Source: Pollenia angustigena (lineage: Eukaryota > Arthropoda > Insecta > Diptera > Polleniidae). Taken from it: a stretch of DNA of 64,000 nucleotides. Every line of letters starts with the position of its first letter. Position 1 is the first letter of the stretch. Positions 24,181 to 35,939 of the stretch are shown here, piece by piece. The position numbers were made by a program, and so were the translations under genes. Location of the stretch: positions 202,510,208-202,574,207 of the forward strand of contig OV884058.1 of NCBI GenBank assembly GCA_930367215.1, in the 5' to 3' direction. Under the pieces are notes generated by a model. The model was not told where the DNA came from. It did no database searches and worked only from the letters and a program-made list of their open reading frames with translations.

Positions 24181-25996
24181 ACGCAATGAAAAACTTATGT
24201 CTGTGGTCACAAGTCATAAAAGCCTACGCCTGTTTTTCAATATTTTCAGTACAGCAGTTTAAAGTTAAGAATCTTCACTGAAAATCAGGAGACGACTTTT
24301 TGTGGAAAACTTTGCTACAGCTTCTGAAAAATCGAATTGTTTTACTTAGTTATTAAAAAAATTAGTTGTTTATTCTTGTATTCAAGAGATATTACCGAAA
24401 AAGACACTTAGGATCTTATGAATTGTTAAACGAAAGGCTATTATTCCAGATAGAATAAAAAACTTTCAGTACGCCTAAATTGAAAAAAAAATTTTATTCT
24501 TTGCCAAAATTTTTCAGATTCGATCTCTCATGTTGAGTTAGGTTGTTATTCCTATATAATAGTTAATAAAGTTAAAAGAATAACGACTTAAGTCGATTAA
24601 ATCAATAATGAAAAATAATGTTTATATACATATGTTGTAATTATCAATTGATTTAGGCGGTTATGCCAAAAAAGTCATTTTGAAAAATAACTTAAGCTTT
24701 AATGTTTTTTAGGGCTAATTGCCTTCCTAAAACAGACACAAAAATTAAAAATTGATAGCAAAAAGATTTAGACAAGCTAAATGCGACGATACTAATAATT
24801 CACTTGTGCCCTAACTCGAGTTTGGCTGTTATGGGGTATGACCATATATGTATACACGGAAAGAAGTTTATTTTCTAAAGAAACGAAATTTTCTTAAAAC
24901 AAGAAAATCCAAAATCTAAATATAGTTTCTTGATTTTAATTTATTTTGTTCGTTTTCAGTAAAATGTTCTTACACATAATTTTACAATAAGTAGTTTTTG
25001 GTTCAAGTAACACAGAAAAAATTATTGCCGAATTATTTTCAAACAAACGCTTGTTTGAAAATTTTTTTTAATTTCTACAAATTGTTTTACTGATTCAATT
25101 AATATTTTTGTTTGATTTTTATTTAACCAAAAAAAATGTGGACAACTATTCAAAAATATAATATACGCGTTATTGGTTCCAAGTTTTCATAATTTTGTAT
25201 GAAATATTTAACGCTCCTTAATGTTGTCGTTTTTTTTTTTTTTTTTTTTTTTTTTTATCGTAAGCAACACTTCTTTATGTGAAATATAAGAACTACAACA
25301 AAAAACACATGCATTCTATTTTTGTACAACAATAAGAAAGATGATAAAATAGCATGACGAAGTTTGTAGTAAAAAAAAACTAGCTGGTAAAAAATCGTTT
25401 CACTCTTTTTAAACAACAACAACATTATAAGAAACAAAATAAATTTTTGGTTGATTTCAAAGTTGGTAAAAAAAAACAAAATCCCGTATTCAATTTTTTC
25501 AAACTGTTTACTTAAATACATCAAATACAAAAAACGAATGATGACGAAAAACGTATCGAGTCGGTCTGCCGCCGTTTTTGGTTACATTTCTTCTTCATTA
25601 GCAAAGGAAAGGATGCAGCACAGTGAGTGATGAAGAAAAACATTGTGTGTATAAATAAGACTTCGTTCAAAAATTATTCCAACAAAAAATGTGTCTCAAA
25701 GCCAGCCGGTCGCTCTGCTCTGCTTCATCCAGTGCTCCAACAGTGCTTGCTCGTGTGCGCGTCAATTGCTTGTGCAAAAACTTTTTTGTTTGATTCAGCA
25801 AAATTATTTGTTTAAAATTTATATGAATTTCAGTAAACTTTTTGTTTGATTCAGTTAAATTATTTGTTTGAAAAAAAAACAGTGTTTTTTTCAATAAACA
25901 AAATGCAAATAAATTATTTGAATATGCAAATTTGTTTATAGGACCGATCTCAGACAAAAAATTGTTTGATTCAGTGATCAAGTTTATACTATTTAA
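24181..25996. other. no gene; AT-rich with simple repeats
   Basis: A T-tract lies at 25230-25257. Between about 25780 and 25980 the phrase TTGTTTGATTCAG with AAATTATTTGTTT recurs several times. A less AT-rich patch at 25540-25780 contains TATAAATA near 25651, but no ORF with recognisable features. Confidence 0.5.
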
Positions 25997-26412
25997 CCCT
26001 TATCCTGTGTTCATGGGTCAAAACTGCCCAAACTGTTTTTATTGCTTGTTATTTTCTAAAAAAGTCAATGAAGTTTTTTGAAATTTATTAACAATTATTT
26101 TTCTTTTTGAATATTATGTAGATTTAAAATATTCTATTTTCTGGCTTTTCGTAATGTCTGTACTAAAAAATTTACGAATTTTGTAAACCTGGGCTAAAAA
26201 TTGCTCAACACTTTTAAGTTAATACAAATTATTAACACAAATGTAAAATATGTAGTAAATGTATTTAAAAATTATTCCGAAGCTTGCATTTTATGCAACG
26301 ACTGTTAAAACATAAGAATAATTAACAAATGTATGACGAATAAACTTTCTAAAGTGGGCAAAATTGACCCACAAATACCACATGCGCTTAATTTTTTAGT
26401 ATAGCACAAGGG
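25997..26412. mobile_element. 416-bp piggyBac-type MITE
   Basis: TTAA at 25993-25996 and 26413-26416 directly flanks the ends CCCTTATCCTGTG and CACAAGGG. Subterminal GGGTCAAAACTGCCC and GGGCAAAATTGACCC also pair. The TTAA duplication with CCC termini is the piggyBac signature. No transposase inside. Confidence 0.8.
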
Positions 26413-26609
26413 TTAAGATATTGCTGATCCAAAAATGCCCAGTCTTCTCAACCAAAATTACCGTTTCTTTTTAAGAAAAATTTATATTTCTTAGGTTTCG
26501 ATAAATACGAGCGTTGAAGTAATTTAGAACCCGTCGTTTTGTGGAAAAAGGTATTCCAACGTTATTAATTATTCCAATATAACAGAAAGCAATATATTTT
26601 ATTTTTATT

Positions 26610-26712
26610 TTACCATTTTCAAATGTTTTAGTTGAGAGACTATTTAGCACCCTTAAAATTTGTAAACCTGATTTAAGAAACATACTGTCTACTGAATTTC
26701 AAATAATATAGA
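26610..26712 (+). pseudogene. hAT transposase C-terminal remnant
   Basis: The plus-strand frame reads FSNVLVERLFSTLKICK followed by PDLRN, then a TAG stop. This is the hAT dimerisation motif, with the conserved SN, ER and F residues. Upstream frames are broken. A fragment of about 35 codons, different from the remnants at 4.8 and 33 kb. Confidence 0.55.
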
Positions 26713-26900
26713 AGGTATACCAAGGAACGGCTAAGAACATTTTGAACCTTCACTACACATATGTTACCTGTGTATTTTTTTTTTTAGCTTTTTATTAATC
26801 TATTTTCATTTACTATATAAATCTAAGTCAAGAAATGCACTTTTAAATTTCGATCGGTTATAACTTAATTTTCAAACCCTTTATTGAAGGTAAAAGTGTA

Positions 26901-27094
26901 TATATCGAGCCCTAACTGCGAAAATCACGTAAGCGACATCATTTTCAATTTTCGTTTTATAATAAATGACTTTATTGGCAACATCTCATTAAATGTCATG
27001 GTCACAAAAGGTACCGTTACGATTTTATAGCAAAATCAATTTTATCCTAAGCGACAAATTTCATTCGTTATTTTCGCGGTTAAGGCTCGATATA
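26901..27094. mobile_element. short inverted-repeat element (about 194 bp)
   Basis: TATATCGAGCCCTAACTGCG at the left pairs imperfectly with CGCGGTTAAGGCTCGATATA at the right. Non-coding. Confidence 0.6.
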
Positions 27095-27135
27095 AGTTAA
27101 TCATTCCGTTTATAATTTCTACAATATTGATCTTA

Positions 27136-27330
27136 GGCCCTTTTAAATATATATATTTTGGGTCCCAATGAGGAGAGAAGTTGTTTAGCGATGTCCGTCT
27201 GTCCATTGAAATGGGGATATTGGGGACTTGGTAGTAATTATATCACATATAAGCAAGAAACCACGACTGCCTCTAATTTTTTTTCATAAAATCCCATGTT
27301 GTTGTTGTTTTGTTATACCCTTTCCGAAAC
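27136..27330 (-). repeat. fragment of the dispersed fly-type repeat
   Basis: Minus-strand match to the 3' part of the repeat at 23396-24180 (GACAGACGGACATCGCTAAA, ACCAAGTCCC, CACGACTGCCTC). Confidence 0.55.
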
Positions 27331-27689
27331 TATAAAGTTGGTTTTTTAAATTTATTTTTTTATTTTTAAATTTTTAGCGTTTTTATACACATAACAAATA
27401 CAAACATGTACAGTTTAAGGGAGCGTATATTTATTTTTTCGCTAAGGTCAAAAAACTTCACGCACCAGCCGCGATGAAGTTTTGAAAATTTTTAATTTTC
27501 TTTTTGATTAAGAAAAATTAATAATATGTTTATTTAAAACAAAGAATAAATTTCATTAATATTTAGAGATGGTAAGAGATTTTTTCGCAAACTAAAACGT
27601 ATATTTAACCTTTTTTACTAGGACATGGTTGACCTCATGGTACTATGCCAAAAAATTGGTTATACCCCTAATGTACAGTACACCGGGTC

Positions 27690-29015
27690 GACCTCCATCC
27701 CCTAGAATTAAAGATATGTCAATGAAGTTTCTAAAACAGGAAAATTTTTTTTGCCACGCCCCAAAATACAGCACTTTTGGTTTTTAATATGTAGCGCTGC
27801 CCTTTAAAATCCGATCTTCTCATATCGCATACCGTTGTTCATGGCTTGATAGTGGCTTCATTTTTGCCTTTGGTGACTTTTCAATCCGACCTCAAATTCT
27901 TGGCGCCACTTATGTCATCTCGGATCCTTCCCCAAATGTAAAATTTTTTAAACGTGCCAATAAAGTCCTTGTAAAACTAAGTATGTTTAGCTTTTATGCC
28001 ACTCCTCAAAATTGAGCCTCTTTTTTCTTTTTCACATACATATTACATTAAACCAGGTAGAACCCAATACAAAAATCAAAAAAACATCAACCAGCGACTT
28101 CATAGAAAAAAAGTCATGTTTATTAAGTTTCAAGAGCTTACAAAATTTTTTTACCACGTCCTAAAATGCAGCCATTTCTGTTTTATGCACATTTATGGCA
28201 ACGCCAATTTAAGTCCAATCTCATCGTATCGTACATCATTGTTAATGGCTAGAATATGGCTTTATTTTTGTATTAAGTACTTTTTTATGTTAAATAGTTT
28301 TACATAGGAAAAATGAATAATGTACTCAGTGTTAGAAACATTTTCGTGATACGTTTAAAAAATTAGACATTAGAACGGAATTTGAAGTTAGAATAAAAAG
28401 CACTAAATACAAAAATGAAGCCATATTCTAGCCATTAACAATGATATACGATACGATGAGATTGGACTTAAATTGGCGATGCTATATATGTGTTTAAAAC
28501 AGAAATGGCTGCATTTAAGGGCGTGGTAAAATCATTTTGTAAGCTCTTGAAACTTAATAAATATGACTTTTATTCTATGAAGTCGCTGGTGGATTTTTTT
28601 TTTTTTGGGTTTGGTTCTACCTGGTTTAATGTCATATGTATGTGAAAAAAGGTGCTCAATTTTGAGGCGTAGCATAAAAGTGAGTATAATAAAAGCTACA
28701 CATACTAAGTTTTCCAAGGTCTTTCTTGGCACGTTTAAAAATGTTCATTTGGGGGAAGGATCCGAGATGGCATATGTGGCGCCCAGAGTTTGATGTCGGA
28801 TTGAAAAGTCACCAAAGGCAAAAATTAAGCAAATGTCAAGCCATGAACAACGATATGTGATATGATAAGAGCGGACTTTAAATGGCAGCTCTACATATAA
28901 AAAACCAAAAGTGCTGTATTTTGGGGCGTGGCAAAAAAAATGTCCAGTTTAAGAAACTTCATTGACATATCTTTCATTCTAGGGGGTGAGTGGCACAACT
29001 TTTTTTCGACCCACC
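27690..29015. mobile_element. 1.3-kb inverted-repeat element
   Basis: Arms at about 27690-28290 and 28389-29015 pair over roughly 600 bp with substitutions, around a spacer of about 100 bp. A 13-base direct repeat CCCTAATGTACAG flanks it (27666-27678 and 29014-29026), but this may belong to the surrounding repeat rather than being a target duplication. ORFs within are mirror shadows with no protein similarity. Confidence 0.7.
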
Positions 29016-29026
29016 CTAATGTACAG

Positions 29027-29260
29027 CGAAGTTGATTTAACTCCGTCAGTAAAACGGACACTCAATATCTGGAGAACGGCAGGAGGCAAACTAAAAGGTA
29101 CAAGCATCTTGGTTATCAATATACAACATTCGGAAAAATGTGGTCGGGATTGGCATGGCTCAAAATATATTTATTTACATCTAAAGAACTTTCTGTTCTT
29201 ATCGCACCATGGAGAAGGGTAAATAGGTTTCGGCATAGTCAGTTATAGCGCTCTTACTTG
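29027..29260 (-). repeat. fragment of the dispersed fly-type repeat
   Basis: Minus strand reads like the 5' part of the repeat family: AGTAAGAGCGCTATAACTG, then TTACCCTTCTCCATGG, then a CGTTCTCCAGATATTGAG segment. Confidence 0.5.
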
Positions 29261-29344
29261 TCGATCGATAACTCAAGTCTAGCTCCAATCTCAACCGCTT
29301 CCAATCGCAACGATTTGCTCTTTTGGCAATAAGTCCACTAAATA

Positions 29345-29420
29345 TGTTAGCCTGTTGTAGTGAAATAGAGCAGAATTTCTTGCTGGAATCGAACCCGCAA
29401 TACTCTCACTGACATACTTA
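29345..29420 (-). repeat. tRNA-like segment
   Basis: On the minus strand a good B-box (GGGTTCGATTCC) lies downstream of a weak A-box-like region. No cloverleaf is convincing; probably a SINE relic. Confidence 0.35.
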
Positions 29421-30378
29421 CAGCTTATATCAATTATTGCAGACTGTACTTGGCAATAATGGAACCAACAATTAATTTCAAAATATATCAAAAAGTGTAT
29501 TTATGTCAATAGACATTATGACCTTTTAAGAGTGTATATTTTGTTCTTTGGCACTTTTTGTATCTCATTATGCCCATAGACCTTATGTAACTGGACCCCA
29601 TGACATGCCACCTAAATAATCGCATTACGATTCTCAGTTTTATAAACATATTAACAGTTATTTAAATAGTTATCTTGCTTTTAATTAATTCACCTCCAAC
29701 AAGATCTATTTCTATATAACTTTAAATTCCCATTTTAAGTCATCCGATTAAAATCAAAAGTTACTTCATTTAAATCCATTAACTTAATAACGTCCACATA
29801 TCGTATTGTTGTACAACTATGAGTATCAACGATATTTTGTCGCAGCAATTTTAAATGCATTTTTTCTTGTTGTCATTTCGGTTGTATGTACATATGACGG
29901 CGCGCCGTAAATTCGGTTAGCGAAAGACTGACTACTGTTTGAGTTTATGCATGTTTTAAGGCATGTTTTGAATTTTTAATTATTTTTTATTTAAAAATAG
30001 TTTTTTATTTAAACAGTGTATTTTTAAGTGTAAATTAAATTGTGTGTATTGTATTTATTTAAGTGGCTTATTTTTTATTTATTTGCTTGCAACTTAAAAC
30101 AGTTGCGTGTAATCGGCATGTGGTTTTTGTGTTGTCAACATTTTTGTTAAAGAGATTTGGAAGAAAACGAACAAAAATGGCAAAGATGGTATATTAAATA
30201 CCCTAAAGGTTACTTTACCCATGTTAAAAGGACGAAGATTTTAAGCCCAACCATAATGTGCTTAAGTTGTTAATCATATGAGGCAGACCATAATGAACTT
30301 AATGAAACTGTCATTTGCTTAAGCAAAGTGCGAAACAGATCGCACATTCCGTACGGAATCAAATGTTTTTTTATATTA
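29421..30378. other. no gene recognised
   Basis: AT-rich. A local GC-richer patch (GACGGCGCGCCG near 29896) is followed by an ATG at about 30177 in a plausible start context, but that frame ends after six codons. It could be a small first exon, but no donor of good quality is visible. Confidence 0.4.
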
Positions 30379-32216
30379 TAATTAGTATTGTGGTTATTTT
30401 GTTGAACTATTTATGGTTTTTAATCCAAATTTTTAATATTTTTAATTAGGCTTAAGTTCATGAAATTTAATTTTCATTAAATTATTTTTATGAAGAAAGG
30501 AATTTTACAACATGAAAATTAATTAAAATTGTTATTGATAATCTTTCATTCTTGACGTGGCTCGGGCTCGAACCCTGGCCGGCAGGTTACCATGACATGT
30601 TTCGATCGCAACCACTCGATCTCCTCAGATGGATTTGCCGTCTTACACTCGCAGCCATCGACGACTGCTGACGTCAATAGTCAAACATCAATCCTTAAAC
30701 CAAATTGTATTTTAACATTTGGTAGATCGAAATTTGCTTTCCTGAATGATTATCCATTTTAATTGATTTTACATGTTTTTTCCTTACTTCTGTTTTTTCG
30801 TACTTTTGTCAAGAATTTTTCTTGAAGTCCAAGTACATTTTTTGTTTTTTCATTTTGTCTTTCTCTTTTCTGTTGACCTTTTTCAGCACAACTTGAAGGA
30901 CAAATGTACACATAGAGCTCGTGCCTTAGCTTTAACAATAATTAGTATTGTGGTTATTTTGTTGAACTATTTATGGTTTTTAATCCAAATTTTTAATATT
31001 TTTAATTAGGCTTAAGTTCATGAAATTTAATTTTCATTAAATTATTTTTATGAAGAAAGGAATTTTACAACATGAAAATTAATTAAAATTGTTATTGATA
31101 ATCTTTCATTCTTGACGTGGCTCGGGCTCGAACCCTGGCCGGCAGGTTACCATGACATGTTTCGATCGCAACCACTCGATCTCCTCAGATGGATTTGCCG
31201 TCTTACACTCGCAGCCATCGACGACTGCTGACGTCAATAGTCAAACATCAATCCTTAAACCAAATTGTATTTTAACATTTGGTAGATCGAAATTTGCTTT
31301 CCTGAATGATTATCCATTTTAATTGATTTTACATGTTTTTTCCTTACTTCTGTTTTTTCGTACTTTTGTCAAGAATTTTTCTTGAAGTCCAAGTACATTT
31401 TTTGTTTTTTCATTTTGTCTTTCTCTTTTCTGTTGACCTTTTTCAGCACAACTTGAAGGACAAATGTACACATAGAGCTCGTGCCTTAGCTTTAACAATA
31501 ATTAGTATTGTGGTTATTTTGTTGAACTATTTATGGTTTTTAATCCAAATTTTTAATATTTTTAATTAGGCTTAAGTTCATGAAATTTAATTTTCATTAA
31601 ATTATTTTTATGAAGAAAGGAATTTTACAACATGAAAATTAATTAAAATTGTTATTGATAATCTTTCATTCTTGACGTGGCTCGGGCTCGAACCCTGGCC
31701 GGCAGGTTACCATGACATGTTTCGATCGCAACCACTCGATCTCCTCAGATGGATTTGCCGTCTTACACTCGCAGCCATCGACGACTGCTGACGTCAATAG
31801 TCAAACATCAATCCTTAAACCAAATTGTATTTTAACATTTGGTAGATCGAAATTTGCTTTCCTGAATGATTATCCATTTTAATTGATTTTACATGTTTTT
31901 TCCTTACTTCTGTTTTTTCGTACTTTTGTCAAGAATTTTTCTTGAAGTCCAAGTACATTTTTTGTTTTTTCATTTTGTCTTTCTCTTTTCTGTTGACCTT
32001 TTTCAGCACAACTTGAAGGACAAATGTACACATAGAGCTCGTGCCTTAGCTTTAACAATAATTAGTATTGTGGTTATTTTGTTGAACTATTTATGGTTTT
32101 TAATCCAAATTTTTAATATTTTTAATTAGGCTTAAGTTCATGAAATTTAATTTTTATTAAATTATTTTTATGAAGAAAGGAATTTTACAACATGAAAATT
32201 AATTAAAATTGTTATT
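30379..32216 (-). repeat. 560-bp tandem repeat, about 3.3 units, containing a tRNA-like SINE
   Basis: Units start at 30381, 30941, 31501 and 32061, exactly 560 bp apart. The first three are essentially identical; the partial fourth has at least one substitution and stops at a T-rich junction near 32216. Each unit holds the SINE-like repeat (B-box GGTTCGAGCCC on the minus strand) plus about 250 bp of other sequence. Each also contains an identical 78-codon ORF that has no features of a real protein. Confidence 0.9.
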
Positions 32217-32639
32217 TGTTTTTTTTTTTTTGTAAATCAAGCAAGGCTATCAGGCGCGAGGGGAGGGAAATAAGGAAATTTACCCCCCGTAAATTATAAA
32301 AATATGTTTTGTTAATTTCTATAATACAAGAATTCCCAATAATAATATTTTTTATATGTACAAAATTTTTGGAAATCCCAGCAAGGTTTTTTTTATTTTT
32401 TTTTTTATTGAATCTCTAACGATTTTCAATAAGTATCCATATCTTAATCCTTATAGTTATTTATAAGATATTTCCAAAGAAACATCTAGTTTACCGTATT
32501 CAATTACTTTTTATTCTACATTCAATCCCAGCAGGTGCCATCTATACCCAAAGACTAAACGTTTGGCTTGATAATGCGTGCGGTTGAATTATTAAAAAGC
32601 CTTAGTATTTGCAATATCTATGTATATTTATGTGTTATA
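32217..32639. other. no gene recognised
   Basis: T-rich junction, then AT-rich sequence without coding signal. Confidence 0.5.
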
Positions 32640-34325
32640 TGAATCAAAATTCTATTCGATAATTTTTGACGAAAGCAGTGATTTGTCGGGGAAGCGCCAG
32701 ATTTCCTTATCTTTAAGATATTTCAACATACAACAAAAAGTTTTTAGGGAAGAATTTATTGGTTTTGTTGTAAACGCATTTGAATAGGCTTCAAAAGATA
32801 TTGATGACGTTGATGTGTTAATTGATGCGAAGGCACTACCATCAATAGTTCTTAGAGCTTTGACAAATTTTGGTCCTGACCTAAAAAATTGTGTAGGAGA
32901 TGGAACAGATGGGTATCCTCTGTTGTCAGCAGAAAATGGAGCTGTTCAAAATTTCTGGAAAAGCGACAAATGCGAAACAAACGCCTTGCTATTCCCATAA
33001 ATCGAACAAAAATTTTTTAAATATAATCATCCCAAGCGAAAAACAGTTTTAGCAAAGCATTTGGGAGACAAACTCTCTTCATTATGCGTCTTTGCAACAA
33101 GTGCACTTCATATAGTAGAAGCTTTGGAAAAATATCTGAGTGGAAAGGTGGTATCTCTACCTTTATATTAAGGAACTCACTTCCCAATAAAAAATTGTGC
33201 TTCGAGCGAAGCAGGTTTGTAAGGGCGAAATGTAAGGGGTTCGCTTACCATTGCGCTTACGGAAGACATAAATTTTATATGGCGAGTTCCCACTTTGAAG
33301 CAATACTTTTTGATACATAAAGCGCATTATTCAGCGCATAAAAAATTGTTGGATGTAACGATCAGCTTTACACACTGAATGTTTTTTTACAGTTATTTTT
33401 TAGTACTCTCCCTTACAAACCTGCTTCGTAATAAGGGAATTTTATAAAAATTGTTGAGAGTTATTTCACTTACTTTACTGCATTTCTGTATGTCTTATTG
33501 CGTAGCGCATAATTGTGCGCTTATTTTTTTAAATGTACCATTAGTGCTTCGCAAAATGATAAAAATTTTTATTGGGTTTGTACTTTTAAATTTATTTGCG
33601 GATTATACATATTAAGTGTGATACCTATTGTAACACATCCACTTAGTATCATTTTACAAAACCACGATATAGATCTTCAAAAAGGATCAAGCCTTATAAA
33701 AATTTTAATCATGTGCCTTGAAGAAAAAAGAAATAAAGCCGAAGAACAATTTGAAGCGATTTTTGAAAAAGTTAAAGTTATTTACGTTCAAATCGAGGTT
33801 CCAATCGAAAAGACAAGATTTGAACGAAATAATCACATCCAAAATGTTGAAGACTACTACCGAGTTGTAGGTTACATTCCTCTTATTGAATTTATTTTAG
33901 AAGATCTCATAACAACTTTCGTAAAAGATATTCCAAATGTATTGAACATACCTAAACTTCTACCTCAAAGTGTAATCAAGTCATATGCAGATTAAAAACT
34001 GTTAAAACCACAACTAGCTGATAAGCTGATTAGATTTGATAAAAGAGATAACCACCTACTAAGATCTAAACTTGAGCCAGATCTATCAGATAACTTTGTA
34101 GATGCTTTAGTAAACTGTGATGAAGATATCTACCCAAATCTTAGAAAAATATTTCAAATTTTCGTTTCAATGCTCATCAGTAAAGCTACGAGCGGGAGGT
34201 CATTTCATACCCTTCGTCGAATAAAAACATGGCTCGGATCAACAATGACAGAAGATAGACTGTACTGTCTAAATTTGCCTCACAAGGAACTCATAAATTG
34301 CTTAATTAAAAAGATTAATGTATAT
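32640..34325 (+). pseudogene. decayed hAT-like transposase (ZMYM/THAP12-like type)
   Basis: The N-terminal part of the catalytic region is recognisable at 32660-33000. It reads like a D-E-x-x-D-x-S start, then an RYF-x-x-x-Q segment, then FGPDLKNCVGDGTDGYPLLS, in the order seen in ZMYM1/THAP12-like hAT proteins. The C-terminal third lies at 33640-34325 in one frame broken by a stop at about 33993. It includes the dimerisation region with SGRSFHTLRRIKTWLGSTM and ends at TAA near 34327. The middle is deleted or replaced by non-homologous sequence including a MITE at 33207-33428. Several stops and frameshifts make it non-functional. Such proteins act as cut-and-paste transposases or domesticated nuclear proteins; this copy is a relic. 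Confidence 0.7.
33207..33428. mobile_element. 222-bp MITE inside the hAT relic
   Basis: CGAAGCAGGTTTGTAAGGG at 33207-33225 pairs perfectly with 33410-33428. No certain target duplication. Confidence 0.65.
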
Positions 34326-34540
34326 TGAACTGACCTTTTATTTTATTTAACCTTTTTGTTGAGTTTTTTTAATTAGGGTAATGACTTTTTTGGACAAAAT
34401 TTATTCATCCCACCACGCGATGGGTAATTTTCCGCACCAAGTGCAATTTCTAAAGCTCCTCAAAAAAATTTTTTTTTAATTTCCATACACATTATATGGT
34501 ACATTTATTGTTTATATATGGCTATATATTTTAGCCCCCA

Positions 34541-34645
34541 TATTCATAAATGATTATAAAATTTAATAAACGTTTATTAAGGAAAATTTTCATAACAAAA
34601 TTTGTTTTTCAAGCCTTTATTAAATTTAAAATATTTTTATGAATA
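34541..34645. mobile_element. short inverted-repeat element
   Basis: TATTCATAAA and TTTATGAATA ends with partial inner pairing. Resembles 22203-22309. Confidence 0.4.
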
Positions 34646-34730
34646 CAGGCATAAATACATAAAATAAGCAACTGTATAACAAAAATGTAAAGCTATTTTT
34701 TGGGTTAAATTAAATAAATTTTAAGTTTAA

Positions 34731-35104
34731 AGCTACGTTCACAATCAAAAAAACAATTTCGTTTTTTCTTCTATCTTTTTTCTTCCCAAAGTATTTCATA
34801 TATTTTCCTTTCATTTTTATGACAAAAATGTAACTGAAACTTTTTTAAAAATGTAACTTAAGTTGAGTCAACTAGAACTTCAGCAACAATTTGTATGAAA
34901 TTGTTTCTGACGTTTAAAATAATTTTATTTAGTTTTGAATGAAAATTTTAACAAAATGTTATAAAAATAAAAAAAAATGCATAATATTGTTGTGGCTAAA
35001 ATTTGCAAACGGTTTCTTGATACAAAATGTGTGTAGTTAAAAAAGAAATTGTTGCTCTATTATGAACACCAAGTGAAAATGTTTTTTTGATTGTGAACGC
35101 AGCT
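34731..35104. mobile_element. 374-bp MITE, TAA duplication
   Basis: Ends AGCTACGTTCACAATC / GATTGTGAACGCAGCT, flanked by TAA at 34728-34730 and 35105-35107. AT-rich, non-coding interior. Confidence 0.75.
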
Positions 35105-35939
35105 TAAAGTGCGAGTTGATTTACATAATGAAAAACAACTCATCTATTACAACATCTATCACTTACCATTAAAATTTAGTTTATTAAAAAAACCGCGAAA
35201 TAGAGTCGCGATTTTTTTTGCGCTCTTCCGTACAAATGGTAAGACCTTGTTATATTCATGAAATTATTAGAAAATACTTAAAATGTTGTAATTAAATGTT
35301 AATTTTGTATAGTAAGGAGAAAAATTTAAATTCAAAACTTTATCGCGTTTAGTGGGGAAACTTTCTTCACGATCGCGACGGTATATACGGCTTTGAGATG
35401 AAGAATTTGATATTCGCAAAAATTGCAAAAAGTACTTACCCTAAAGCACATATTGTTTTTAATAAACTTTTAAAAACAAATTTTTTACTTTTTTGAGAAT
35501 CATACAAAATTCCCCCCCCCCCCCTTAGGCTCAAGCTGGACCCGCGCCTGAAGGCTATGTATATTATGGTTGGGCCTTTTTTCTGGAAAACATTCTTTTT
35601 ATCCGAGAGTTTTCTGCAGCATGATTCACTCATTTTGGAAAACCATTTGCTCTTTTGGAAATACCGGAAAATCAAAGCTGCCATGTGCACTATTGGCTGT
35701 ACAAGGAAGTATTTAAGTGACTGACTATATTTTCCATGGATCTTTTGTCATCGAACTACATATTTTAAATAATTTTATAGATTGTGTGTTAATTATGGAT
35801 AAAAAACAATATTACTCACAACTTTATTTCAAAAACACAAAAAAGAAACTATTGGCAACTCAGTTCTAGTTCGTCAATTAAACCTGAGAGATTTTCGTAA
35901 GAAATATTTTCTCTCTCTCAAAAGGGGAAACGTCAAAAT
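35105..35939. other. no gene recognised
   Basis: Contains a run of about 14 C at 35511-35524. The minus ORF at 35436-35690 has no recognisable domain. Confidence 0.5.

Noticed and set aside
30773..32129. Three identical 78-codon ORFs as a gene family
   Set aside because: They are the same part of the 560-bp tandem unit. The translation is Phe/Leu-rich by chance from T-rich DNA, and the homologous single copy at 4090-4715 does not keep the frame.
30379..32216. CRISPR-like array
   Set aside because: Repeat units are 560 bp and contiguous with no unique spacers, in a eukaryotic context.
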